Below the pieces are notes generated by a model, which saw nothing but the letters and a program-made list of their open reading frames with translations, ran no database searches and was not told the DNA's origin. Below, piece by piece: positions 42,645 to 55,100 of a stretch of DNA of 64,000 nucleotides. The translations under genes were made by a program, and so were the position numbers. This DNA comes from Pleodorina starrii (taxonomy: Eukaryota; Chlorophyta; Chlorophyceae; Chlamydomonadales; Volvocaceae). The DNA lies in contig BRXU01000005.1 of the NCBI GenBank assembly GCA_030267565.1, positions 5,719,501 through 5,783,500 of the forward strand. The letters run 5' to 3'. Within the stretch, counting starts at the first letter, position 1, and each line of letters opens with the position of its first letter.

Positions 42645-42908
42645 ATGCGTATTAGTCCGGTTTGGAGTGATTCAAATACCGGTAACAAAGCGTGGGCCTT
42701 CCAAGCCCCTCCCAACATACCGTACACGCTTCAGAGGAGCTACATGATTCAGGGAGAGCGGCTTCAGACCGAGACCGCCAAACACACACAGTGCGGGCCG
42801 CCCTTCTTCGGCTCCCCAGCGGTCCCAGGGGGCGCCGCCACCGGCTTCGCCTCGGACGAGTATGCAACACGCAATGATGCACGCATGCTCCCAAGCTATG
42901 GTAGCTAG
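42645..42908 (+). CDS. Small ORF of 87 codons in the repeated BTB flank, unknown function
   Basis: ATG 42645 to TAG. The peptide begins MRISPVWSDSNTGNKAWAFQ, continues with PPNIPYTLQRSYM and GERLQTETAKH, and ends DEYATRNDARMLPSYGS. It is compositionally normal, unlike shadow ORFs nearby. A second copy exists at 37894 with frameshift, and the first BTB flank lacks the segment. I do not recognise the family; short, Tyr/Pro-bearing proteins of this style occur among axonemal proteins, but that is only a guess. It may be a terminal exon captured by the duplication rather than a working gene. Confidence 0.35.
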   Translation: MRISPVWSDSNTGNKAWAFQAPPNIPYTLQRSYMIQGERLQTETAKHTQCGPPFFGSPAVPGGAATGFASDEYATRNDARMLPSYGS

Positions 42909-42916
42909 CCGGCTGG

Positions 42917-43655
42917 CCGTGCCACCCAGCGCCATACCCTGCGCTGCGAGCCTCTCAAGCAAACATCTGAGTGCACCAAATGAGCTCTCAGCAAGCCGAG
43001 CCAGTGTACAGCGGATGGACTGGATCCGCCGGATGCGCTACGAACAAGCAGCAGTCTGCGAGCGGCACCGCTGTAATCGTGAATACCACATGTCGAAAGT
43101 GCATGGCGTCTGCGGCAGCAGCAGCAGCAATGCCTGGCGCCGCGTGCTTCCCGGAACCCGGATAGAGGGCCAACTCAGGCCGGCGGGGCCTGGAAAGGAG
43201 TGCCAGCAGCGGGCACCGTGGTTCGCCAACCCACGCCACCCCAGCACCGGTGAAACGGCGTCCCGTCGGTCGCGCAGGATGCCGCAATGCGCCACAGAAC
43301 CAATCAACCATACTGCGAATAACAAAACCATGCCACATCAGCAGCACAGCCGTGATGCGACTACGGCGACTACGTGAAGTTGGCAACGTTGGCAACGTTG
43401 CATTTTGGAGCCCGATATCGTTCCGTCCTCCGCTCCCTCCCTTCTCGCTTCGGTCCCCCAACCCCAACCCACGCATAGGTAACAGCCGCGGGATGCGATC
43501 CACGTCGCCGAGAGCCCAATAACCCATCAAGCAATGTTTTATCAGCCGCTGCCACGCGCCCCCAGAACAGTAATCAAGACCGCAGTCTTCCCTTCCCGAG
43601 CGCCATCCACGGGGCAGCGCCAAGTAAGAGACGGTTCGGAAGCAACACGCGAATG
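42917..43655. other. Third copy of the repeated BTB flank, truncated
   Basis: Matches 38146-38890 almost base for base. Similarity ends at about 43655, where the other two copies continue toward a BTB gene. This marks the right edge of the duplicated array. Confidence 0.7.
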
Positions 43656-46168
43656 GGGGGCGGTTCGGCAGATCGGCACGCGCGGGCAAGCTGAATGCAC
43701 CACCGCCCACCACCGCCCCCGCCCAGCCGCCCCCAGCCCAGCCATGCAAGGCATAGAGGATAAGAGGGACCGCTGGCTTGCCGCCTTGCCTGCCCTCCCC
43801 CAAACCAACCCTCGCGCCGGTGCAGCGCCGCAGACGCGTCTGTCCCCGTCATCGTCTCAACAACATCACACGTCACACGTCATTCGAACCGAGCCCACTC
43901 GAACACCCATTCGAGCACCTTAACGCGTCGACATTCGAACCGAGCCCATTCGAAGCCCCACCCATCAGCAGCATGACGCTCAAAAGGTAGGCCTTGCGGG
44001 CTGCCATTGCCGCGTCACCCGCGGGGGCCCGTCGGTGCAATCCAGTCCAGTCCAGTCCACCACTCATGCAAAACGTCCTAGTCAACATCGTTTTCGTGTC
44101 ACGGCGGTTGGAAACAGGGGCCTGGGGAAGGCGGGATGGCGCGCAACCGCCGCCAGGCGGCACCAGCAACAGCTGCACCAGCACCAGCAGCAGCAGCAGC
44201 AGCGTCCGAGCTGGTTTCGGAGCGGGGATCGAAATGGAACCGGCCGTCGACCTTGACGGCGCCACGCGGGCGCAACGCATGGAGCGTCATTCCACGGAGG
44301 CGGCAAAGTACCGAAACACACACATATACACACACGCCGGGCCTCCCAGCCGCCCAGCGGAAGGCCCACTCCGTATCATATCTCTTCCTGTGGACCTGTC
44401 CTCGACCGCCGGCTTCCCTGTCGCTCGGCTTTCCGGCGTGTGACCCAGCCGCCGATTCAACCTTCCAACCAAGTGATTCCCACCAATGAACCCTAAGTGA
44501 TTCCCACTAATGAAAAAGCCACGAAGCAGAAAGGGAGCCTCAGATCCTCCGATCCCCAGACGCGCCACCAATGCGTCCTCACCGCGCCGCTTCTCGGTTG
44601 TCAGGCAGCTGCATGCGACGCAGTCGCGGCCCCATGATCGATCGATGACGATGCAGCGCAGACAAGGAAAGAAAGGTCAGCAGACATAACCCCCCTCCGC
44701 TGCATCCGAGTTGCCAGCCAGCGCCTGATGACAAAGTAACAATGCCCGCTTCGAGACCGCAGCAGCAAAGCATCAAATGGGCGGGCGCAGCCTGGGGGCG
44801 CAGCGCGTCGCGGCTATGGAGGTGCTGGCACGCGTGATCGGTCGCGTGTGCTGTCGCCTCCCCAGCCGGTAGCGCCACATGACACGATACGAGCATATTG
44901 ACACGATATGACACGACACGACACGATATGACACGACACAACACGATATGACACGACATGACACGATATGACACGACATGACACGATACGACACGACATG
45001 ACACGACATGACACGACATGACACGATATGACACGACATGACACGATATGACACGACACGACATGACAGGGCAGGGCCCTCTGCATTGCCATTTGCCAAG
45101 CACGCAGTGCCTTGTGTATTTGAGAGGTCGGCGCGACGAATCGGCGGCAGGCCTTGCTCCCGGATCACCCCTGCCGACCCCAGCAGAAAACTTCCGCAGC
45201 CCCCCGGCTGCTGCTGCCAAGCAATCGACTGCCCCGTTGCAACAGATCAGTACAGATCAGTACAGCCAAACAGGCTACAGTGCCCCCCAAAGACCCAAGT
45301 ACGATGTGACCGTAGTGATAAAACGCGCCACGTGCCGTTTACCAAAGAAGTACGTGACGGCCCAACTTCTAGTCGGGCGATTAGCAGGTGATGTGGAGCA
45401 AATGCTGACCCCCGGGTCACAAGCGGAGTCCAGTCATGGCGTAAGGCCCCCCCCAACGTCCCACTTCCCAACTACCCTGTATGTACGCTAACCATCACGC
45501 GCGCAGATTGGCAGCCCAGAGACCACCCGGCCCATCCGTTGCAGGAGCAATCCCAGTCCCAAGAACCAGTCCCAAGAACCCGCCCACACACCTCGCTGCT
45601 TGAGCAGTACCTCCATTCCCGGCCATTTGTATTCCCTATTCCGACGTCATCGCAACCCAACCCGTCCCCCCCCCCAAATCGCGAGAAAGGCCGGCCGGAG
45701 GAGGCCCAGCGGCTGATGCCCTGATCCCCCCCATCCGCAACCGCTTTGCGCTCTCTCTCACACACGCGCACACACCAACTCCTGATTCCATCAACATACC
45801 AGCGTCACCCATCCCAGGAGACGTCTCTTTCCAAATGCCAACAAACCCCCCATAAGCACAAACAAGCACACACACACACACACACGCACACGAGTCGCGG
45901 CTGGCCCACCAGGTCACGGACCTCGCCACGAGGCGTGAGTCCACGGCGGCTAAGACTGGATGCACTCACAGACGCCAGAGAAGCGTCATCTTGTCGCCAC
46001 ACGGCCCACTTGGTCGGAGGCGTAACGCTGATTTGGCGAGGCCCCGTCAGGCCATTTCCAGGCAGGGGCCCCCGGGATCCTGTACCCTGTCAGCGTCGGG
46101 CTCTTCAAATCTTGTACCCTGTCAAGTCCTTTCCTAAACAGGCCCCTGGATCTTGTACCCTGTCAGCG
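43656..46168. other. Intergenic, no convincing gene
   Basis: Contains a 10-base tandem array at 44881-45068, a direct repeat around GTGATTCCCACYAATGAA at 44473-44512, and CA-rich tracts. An open stretch at 44160-44318 encoding EPAVDLDGATRAQRMERHST looks protein-like, but I could not attach it to splice sites or a gene. Confidence 0.55.
44881..45068. repeat. 10-bp tandem array (ATGACACGAY)n
   Basis: About 19 copies of ACACGACATG / ACACGATATG, with C/T alternation inside the unit that makes a partial 20-base period. Translations of it give false ORFs rich in Cys, Val, Ser and His. Confidence 0.95.
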
Positions 46169-49100
46169 TCACTTCCTAAACAGGCTCTTGAGCTTCTTTG
46201 CAAAGCCCTTGGGCTTGCTCGGCGCTGCGGCGGCGGCGGCGGCGGCGGTGGAAGACGACACGGAGGTAGCCTTGGGGCTTGCCGCATCGCCGCCGCCGCC
46301 GCCGATGGGCGACGAGGACGTTGCGCCCATCTCGCTCTCGCGCGCACTGCCGGGCGGCGCCAAGGTTGGGGCGGCGCTGGGCACGTCGCGCTGCTCGCCC
46401 TGCGGCCCCCCAAAAAGGGCGGGCGGGCGGGCGTAGAAAGGAATGAGTTATGAGTACTTTCGAAACGGCGGATGTTACCGGTATGGAGGATCTGGGCTTT
46501 GGAAGCGGCGGATGTGTGGAAACGACATTTCAGCTCGCCTGACCGCACTCCCATACGAGTGATTCAATAGCACGGGAGAGATACAGATGCGGTACAGACA
46601 CGTGTGCGGTCCGGTACGAAGGGAGGAAACGACATCTAAAAGGCCCAGGGCAGCGCGCGCGGATGCCCGGCTCATACCAAAAAAAGCGCCAAGGCCCGAC
46701 CTTTCCCGCACCTGCAGCACCTGCTGCTGCGTCCTGCCGCTGTTGGCACCGCCGGACGGCGGCGGCGGCGGCGGAGCCGCCGCCGCCGCCGCCGCCGCCG
46801 GCGGCATAGCCGCGGAAGCCATCACGATCGCCGTCGCCGATGCCGGCGGCGTCGGCGGCCGCGACATGCCCGACTGGCTCCGGCTCGCGGGCGCCAGGGA
46901 CGACGAAGCCTTGGCCGTCGCGCTGCGCGCCAAAACCATGCCCGCCAGATGCGGGCCCCCCACCCGCGCCACACCCGAGCCGCCTGACGGCTCGATACGC
47001 GACAGCGGCGACGGCTCGTATGTTTGGTGCTGGAGGCCCGCGTGCGGCGAGCTGTTTACCCCGCCGCCGCCGCCGCGGCCGTGAACGTCAGCCAGGGACG
47101 CATAGCTCCCGGATGAGGGGATCTGCTCCGCGTCACCGCCGCCGACGCTGCCCGCGATGCTGGCTCCCGCCGTCGCCAAGTTGGTCAGCGATGCCGCCAT
47201 TGACAGCGCGCTGCGATTGGTCGACACGAGCGGGCTGCCGGGGTTGACGGCGCCGCGGCCGCGCGCGTAGACGGCGCGGAAGGACGTGTCCCGCAGGAGC
47301 CCTCCGCTGGGCACCGACGGCGGCAGACCCTCCCGGAGCGAGCCGCCGGCGTGGAGGCTGGTGAAGCTGGGCTGGGCGCTGCCGACGCCGCCGCCGGCGA
47401 CGCTGCTAGCGGCGGTGGCGGCGGTGGCGGCGGCGGCGGCGGCTGCCGCCGCCGCCTGCGGGCTGATGAAGGCGTCGAGGTTGCTGTCGCTGCCGCCGGC
47501 GCCGGTAGCAATGGGGTTGTTCTCCGTAGAGCCGCGAGCCGCGGAGAGGATCTGGATTGCATGACCGCTGCCGCCGCCGCCGCCGCCGCCGCCGGATGCC
47601 AGCGCGCCGGCGCCCGAGGCCCGGGCTGGTGCGAGGACGGCGCCGGCGCCGCCGTGCCTGCCGCTGCCCTCCCGGTTGCTGCAGAGCTGGTTGGCGCTGT
47701 TATTATTATTATTGTTATTGTTGTTGTTCATGATGCTGCTGCTGGTGTTGCTGCTGGCCGGCACGTGCGATGCGCTGCCCGCGGGGTTGGTCCGGAAGGC
47801 GCGGCCCTCGTCCCCCTCCTTGATCGCCTCCATGCCGCCAGTGGTGCGGGGCGCCAGGCTCTCCCCGGAGCTGTACGGGTAGGTCGTACAACGGCCGCGG
47901 CGCAGCGCATACGGCACATACGGTACGGCAGCAACAACAAAGCGGCAAACCTCAGCAAGGCGACGGCTCGATCGACGCGGTGAGCACGGCTCGATCGAGG
48001 GTGGCGCGAGCAGCGCGCGTGCACTTAGGTGGAAATAAGGAATAGGGGTCGGGTAGAGGCGACGGCTCGATAGACGCGAAGGGGTCTCGCGAGGGTGGCG
48101 CGAGCAGCGCGCGTGCCCTTGCGTGAGAAACGGGGATCGGGGTTGGCGGCTCAGCCCCCCCCTGCTCCCCAGGACATAAGGTCGCCCCAGACCCCCAGAC
48201 CCTCCTTGCATCGCCCCGCCGCGCCGCGCCGCGCCTGCCGCCGCACCCCATTCCACGCCGGAAACGCCGTAACCAGCTTCCCAATGAGTTTCCCGATTAG
48301 CTTCCTTCGCCGCGGGTCGTGTTCATTAACCCCTCCCTTCCCCTCCCCTCCCCGTCTGGAATCCGGGTCCGTTCGCTGACGCCGTCTCCGTCCCTTCGCT
48401 GCGGTATCTTCTTTTTACTCCCCATCACCGTCACCGTGTCCGTTCCCTGCGGTCCGTGTGTTTCGTGTTCATGACCCCTCCCTTCCCCTCCCTTCCCCTC
48501 CTCTCCCCTCCCCCTCCCCGTCACCGTGTCCGTTCGCTGCGGTCCGTGTGTTTCGTGTTCATTACCCACCGTGCCGACGCCGTGACGACAAAGGAGCCGT
48601 CGCGCAGATTGCCCGACCCCCCGTCCATCTGCGTGTCGAATGACGAGTTACGCAGCAGCCAGTCATCGGCGGTGCCGCCGATCAGGTACGTCTGGGAATA
48701 AAAGGGCGGGAACGGGGTGCAGGAAGAAGGGAAGAGAAGGGGCGGTAAAAAGAAAGAAGATATCGCAGCGAGGGGGGGGAGACGGCGTTAGCGAACGGAC
48801 CCGGAACTTGGCAGGTAGGGGGTTGAGGGGGTGGGCAGGCAGGCGGGGAGGCACGCAGGCCAGGGCAAAAGGCAGGACTGGGCGGAAGGGCGAAGGCAAG
48901 GACCAAGGCCCGCCCACCGTCGCACCCCCGCGTCCCGGCCCCCACCCGATGCCCTCATATCACTCCGATGATGAGACAACACTGCACCCACCCTACACCG
49001 CTGAGGGCGCACCCCAGGTTCCCAACGCCCCCTCGCAGCCACCCGGTGCCCATGCCCGGCACCCAAATAACCCTCGCATCCCACTCCATCAAAACACACC

Positions 49101-52100
49101 CCTCACCCCATCCCTCACCTCCCTCCCCCCCCGCACCCTCTCACCGTCATGTTGCCTCGCCCCTTGACCGCAATGTTGCCCCGCTCCCGCACCGCATACT
49201 TCTCCTTCTCCACGATGCGCAGATAAGCCGCCTCCGAGATGTGGATCTTGCCGGGCAGGCCGTGGCTCTCCATGCGCGATGCCACGTTGACCGTGTCGCC
49301 GTAGATGGAGAAGCGGGGGGTCTTGGCGCCCAGCACGCCGCCCACCACCGGGCCGGTGTGGATGCCGATGCGGATCTGGACCGGCTCGCCCTGGGCGTTC
49401 TTGACTTCCCTGGGGTTTGGGAGGGGTTGGGTTGGAGGGTTTTGGGGATTTGGTTTTGCTTGTTTTTTTGATGTTGTTTGTTTTGTTTGGGTTTTGTTGG
49501 CAGGGGAGGAGGGGCTTTTGGACTGGGTCGTAAACGCGGGGGCGAGTTCCTTCCAGACGCGCAGCTGCACAGCAGCCGCACGCTTGGCGCACACACACAC
49601 GCGCACGCTCCCTCCCTCCCTCCCTCCCTTCCTGTTCGGTCCGTAGTGCTGGGTCCGTCGGCCAACTCGGCCTCAGATCACATCGCTCCGAAGCCTCCCG
49701 TTCCCCCCTCTCTCCCTCCCTCCCTCCCTGCCGCCGCCCCCACCTGGCCGCCGCCTGCATTCGGATGGCAAAGTCGATGGCCGTGTCGACGTGTTTCTCG
49801 CATTCCGTGGTGAGGTTGCACACCAAAAAGTAGGCGTCGCCGATGGTCTCCAGTTTGTACACGTCCGGGAAGTCGTCAACCAACCGGTCGAACCTGAGGA
49901 GTTTCGGGAAAGTTCAGAGGGTTGGGTGGGGGAGATGGGTTGGAGGCAGGAGAGGGAGGACGGAGAGTCGGGAGGAGGGAGGCGGTTCGGGAAGGAAAGA
50001 CTGCGTGCTCCGCATGAGGTGACCTCCCTGCCGCCGCCCCAACCAGCCACCGCCCTGCTACAGCATAACATCAAGGAGCGTGCGCGCTGCGCAACAACCG
50101 GGAACAACGGCACCGCCCAGCACCACCCATTCTGTCGTACTCACTTGTCGTACATGATGTTGAGCATGTTGTACACTTCCTCCGGCGTGGACTTGGCCGA
50201 CGTGTTTGTGAAGCCAACCATGTCTGCGGATGGATGCGCACACAGCGGATGCGCACACACACTTCGGCGTTTGCTCCGTGCCCCCCGGGAATAAATAGCA
50301 CATACCGTTACACATACACACATCTACATACACCTACAAACACCTACACGTACACACACTTACACACACGCGCGCGCGTTCAGTTTCCCGTCGGCGTTCC
50401 TGCGTTACGGTAGCTTTGCGGTGTGCGCACTGGTGGCCCCGCGTCCGGCCTGAGATCAGGTCTGAGATCACCACCCATATTTGGAGCAAGGTTCGGGGGG
50501 CCGCGGGTGTTATCCACGTGTAGGCCGGAGCCCGGGGGGGAGGGGTGGTAAGCAATGCGAAACCGCCCACTAAGCGGGTTGTTAACAGCGGCACGATGAG
50601 AGCGGCTGCCTGCCTTTCGATACCAGTACGCATCCCGCGACTCGCTGCGACCCCAAATCCAATTCAAGGGGGCATGAGTGTCCCTCTCGAACCTCAAATC
50701 TCAACCTGCCGCAGTCCCAACCATCCCGCTGGCCCTCAGCCTGATCCGCAGGACCGCTGCTGCCCAGAACTACCTCCCCACCCTGGGCCCTTGCCCGCAC
50801 TCAGTACACCACCCACCCCACCCTGCGCCCACCCCACCCCACGCACCCTCTCCAACGCACCCACCTGCACCCGCATCGCAACCCGCCTGCCTCGCCCCCA
50901 CCCCACCGCGCCCACACCCCTACCCAGCACACACCCATACCCCGACCCAGCACACACCCCACACCCCTACCCACCCCATCCCACTCCCACCCCCCCACCC
51001 CACCCCCACCCCACCGCTGAACCCACCGCTGAACAGTATGGTGACCTCCGGGTAGCTGATCGGCTCCACCTTGCGCCCCTCCCGCAGGTCCACCGCAATG
51101 TCCGCCGGCAGCATGCGGTACAGCAGCGCATCACTCCGCTGCTTCTCCTCATCCAGCCAGCGTGTGGCCTGCTCCAGCCGGGAGTTGGCCACACGCAGCT
51201 CCACGGCCATTTTCTCAAAGCGCTCCTTAAGGTCGGCCTCGGCCTTTTAGACGGCGGGAGGGAGGAGAGGGAGAGGAGAGGGAGGGGTAGGGGTAGGGGT
51301 AGAGCAAATCAAGGTGAGCCCGCGGCCGGGTGGGTGGGTGGGGTGAACCAAAGAGGGTCCCCGAGGAAGGGCGAGGAAGGTTGGAATCTTCAAGCTTTTC
51401 GTTTGTTGTTGTGAAAGAGGGGGCGAAGTGGCGTGGAAGGACGGCGGGCGGGATCGAGGGAGGCGGCAGGGAAACGAGCCCGACGAAAGGTAGCTGGCCG
51501 GCTTTTGGACATGCAGAGGCGAAAAAGCAAGGAGAGGGGAGGAGGAGGAAGAGGAGGTCGGGGACAGCGCGCAGGCGGAAGGGGCCGACGGTGAACACGC
51601 GGGGTGGCGGCCGGGCAGGACCGACACGCCCTGCCGCCCCCCCCCCCGCCCCACCCCGCCCACCTGTCTCTGCTCCGCCAGCAGTACAAAGTCCCTGCTC
51701 ATGTCGTGCAGCGGAATGTCCGACAGATAGATGCCGTGACACGTCATCTCCTCCAGATTGGCAACGCGGGGGGAGCCCAGGAACAGCAGCACGGGCAGCC
51801 CGTCCTGCGAAGGGACAGGGGGCAGGGGGCAGGCGCAGAGGGGTTGGAAACTTTGCCGCCATGTGAAAAGATTAATGTACACAGCCGGAATCACGCGTCT
51901 TGCTGCGGTCTTGTGCCCCGAGCGTGGGAGCGAGCCAGGAGTGTTGCTCGCGGCGTTGCCCTGACCCCTTTTTCGGTATAGAACCAGAAATCAACCAACC
52001 AACGAACCAACCAACCAAAGGTTCTGGTCTCCCCCCAAAAGAACGAAAGCGCGCGGCCTGGACCGGCCGCCCACATCACGGTGACCAGGCAGCCACCCAC

Positions 52101-52108
52101 ACACCCTC

Positions 52109-52139
<31 letters not shown>

Positions 52140-55100
52140 CCCAGCGGGCAACCCACCGGCATGCTTGTCTGCACCATCTGGCCCTTGAACTCCAGACCCT
52201 TCTCCAGCGACTGCGCGGGGTGGCAGTGTGGGTGTGGGGTTGGAGTACGTGTGATCAGAGTATTGTGGGCAGTGCAAGAAATACGTACGAGCCGTAGCGA
52301 TGGGGTGCGAGGGGTTTCGGGATGTGTGTGTGTGTGGGGGGGGGGGGTATCCACGTATAGGCCGGAAGTAACAGAAGAAGGGGGGGTTTCAGGGTTGCTT
52401 TTCGGGATGCGTGGGTGGTACCTGGGTACCTGCGGGCGGCGGGGTAACTGCAAACAGGAAAACCAAAGTGCAGGTCACAGGTAAGAAGACAGTGAGGAAC
52501 CCCAACTTCGCGACTCGGCCCCCTCCCTCCCCACACACAAACTCCGCGCCCCCCCCCACCGCCGGTTCGTTTCGTCTTCGTTGTTACCCCCACTGCCGTA
52601 CTGCCGTGCACTGCCGTACACCGCACCTTGAGCAGGAACAGCGAGTCGCTCTCCAGCACCATCCGCTCATACTCAAACGGGATGTACGGGTGGCGCAGCT
52701 TGAAGGTGTCGGACACGAGCGACCCACGGGTCAGTGTGGTGTCGCCAAACAGGCGGCCCATGACGCGGCCGCACTGCACCACCCGGCAGTCGCGGTCCAG
52801 GATGACGTGGAAGGGAAACATGTCGTAGAAAAAGTCGCTCGTCATGGCGTACGACGAGGCCAGCGCGGCGCCGTGGTCGTCCCAGTCCGCCAGAGACTCC
52901 TGGTGCGGATAGCTCACGCGGAATATCTGCAGAGGCGTACGAGGGGTGGGGGGTGGCGGTGGCGTTGTGGTGGTGTGGTGCGGGGTGGCAGTGGCGGGTG
53001 GTGGTGAGGTTTGGTGCGGGCGCGGGGGCGGGCGAGCGTGGGGGCGGGCGCGGAGGCGGGTGCGGTGCGTTGTGGTGTGGTGCGTTGTGGTGCGGTTTGA
53101 TGCGGTTTGATGCGGTGTGATGTGGTGCGATGCCTGGCATCGGCACCCATCAGGGCCGTGGCCCGCGGGTGCAAGATGGGGACATGTGGCGCGGCCACCG
53201 CCGAAATTGCGGCAAGCTCGACTCGGAAGCTTTGGCATATGAGGCCCGGGCCGCTGGCAGCAGTGGCGCGGCCGTGGAGACCCGCTTCTCCCCGCGTCTC
53301 TCCCTCCCCGCCTCACAGTCATGTCTGGCAAGTACCCCATTGTGCGGTCCGCTCCCCCAACCTCGCCTCCGGCCCCCTCGCCGCAGCCCCGTCCCCTCTT
53401 ACCCCGCCCCCCCCCCCACTTATTGTTTCTTTCTTGCAAAATCACTCTTCAACCCCCCGGCCCCCCGGCCTATACGTGGATCCCCCCCACCTCCCCCCCC
53501 ACACGCACCTCGTGGTCGCAGTCTCCCTGCTCCCTGCTCGCCACCAGCTGCAGCTCCACCTCGAAGTCGAACAGCACCTTGGAGATGCCCTTGAGCACAC
53601 CGCTCACGATGGGCCACAGCGCGGGGCGGATCGAGTGGTAGTGCAGCAGCAGGGAGGTACTCGTCACCTGGAGGGGGGGAGGGGAGGGAGGGAGGGGAGG
53701 GAGGGAGGGGGGGAGGGCGTGTGTGTGTGTGCATGTGTGGTTGAGGCGGGAGGGCAGGTTCAACGAATGGGGACAGGAGTGCTGACTGGGGTCGTTGGGG
53801 ACCGTGATGGCGATGGCGGCGGTGGTGATGATGGTGATGATGGTGGGGGGTAATGGTCAGAGGTGCTGGTTTGGGTGGGGTGTTGGAGAGGAACGCGACA
53901 CGTTGAGGCAACGCACAGTCGAGAGGCGACGCAACAATCAAAGCAGACGCTTTCCGGCGTGATACCGGTAGCCGGTCCCCGGCGTCCGATCAACCGCGGC
54001 AGGAGGAGCCACACACGTACGTGCACACCCGGCGCACAGGGCTGGCTGGCTGGCGCCGGCGGGCGCCTGCACCAGAACCCGCCCAGCACCTGAGTCCCTG
54101 CCCCTCCTGATAGCTCGATTGGCCTCTTTTACACCACGCTTTTCCCGCTACATCTGAGTCAGCTTTACAGCCTACCGTATTATAACCCCCTCCCGCTCCC
54201 CCCCTGCCCTACAGGTCTAAGGGCGCAAGACGCTCCCCCCTGCCCTACAGGTCCAATGGCGCCCTCCCTCCCTCCCTCCCTCCCTGCCTACCTGCTCCAC
54301 TCGGAAGGCGGGCGCAACCATCGACGGGAACCCCATCGTCTGCGCGCAGACGAGCCAGGGCAGGTAAGTCGCTAAGGCAATAGCGAGGCGGCGGAACGGA
54401 GGCCAGGACAGGGCGGCGGACTGCACACAGCCCGGGCTCGAGGTCCAGCACACCGGCACTGGAGGTGTATGGCCCATTTGGGGTCCGCCAGGTACCAGTC
54501 TTCGACGGCAAACGTCGTCGTTTGGGGGCGAGTATAGCGGGGCAGCGAAGTTCCCCACAACCCGCCAAGTCGCCCCCAGCAAGTGACCTGTATGCCCGCC
54601 TCTCGCGGGCCGGACCACCGTCCCTGGGCGCCAGCTCGAGCACCCGACCCCGCATGAGGTGCCCCGCGGCGTGGCCAAAAGGGGCAGGGGGTGGCCAGTG
54701 AGTTCCCCAACGCCCCCAAAGGGAATGCGCGGTGGCGCCCCCCGGTCGCCTCTGTGCCCCTGCCACTCACCAAGTGTAGGTGCAGGTTGTTGAGGTTGGC
54801 CAGGAACCTGCAGACGGCAGTGGCAGCAGCGGGTGGGGGTTACGGTATCCACGTATAGGCCGGAGCCCGTGAACGGTATCGATCAGGAAACCCGGGTGGG
54901 GAGGGCGTTATCCACATTTAGGGAGGGCAGCTGCAGATGCGCGCAGGCGGGTCATTGCCAGCGCGGAGGGGCTCATAGGGGGGCGAGCGGATTTACCATT
55001 TACCATTCACCAGCTGTGCGCAGAGGCGGCCCGACACCCGCATCGTTTACCAACAAGTCAACCGTCCATGGCCCCCCCCCCGGCTTTTACGGACGACGCC

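Noticed and set aside
44160..44318. Possible exon around EPAVDLDGATRAQRMERHST
   Set aside because: Looks protein-like, but no start, splice partner or second copy was found, so it is not called as a gene.
44881..45068. CRISPR-like array
   Set aside because: Units are contiguous with no unique spacers, and the genome is eukaryotic.
44773..45220. Minus-strand ORFs rich in Cys, Val, Ser, His and Tyr
   Set aside because: They are translations of the 10-base tandem array.
50334..51055. Pro/His/Thr-rich plus-strand ORFs in the cyclase gene
   Set aside because: They come from a C-rich simple repeat inside an intron.
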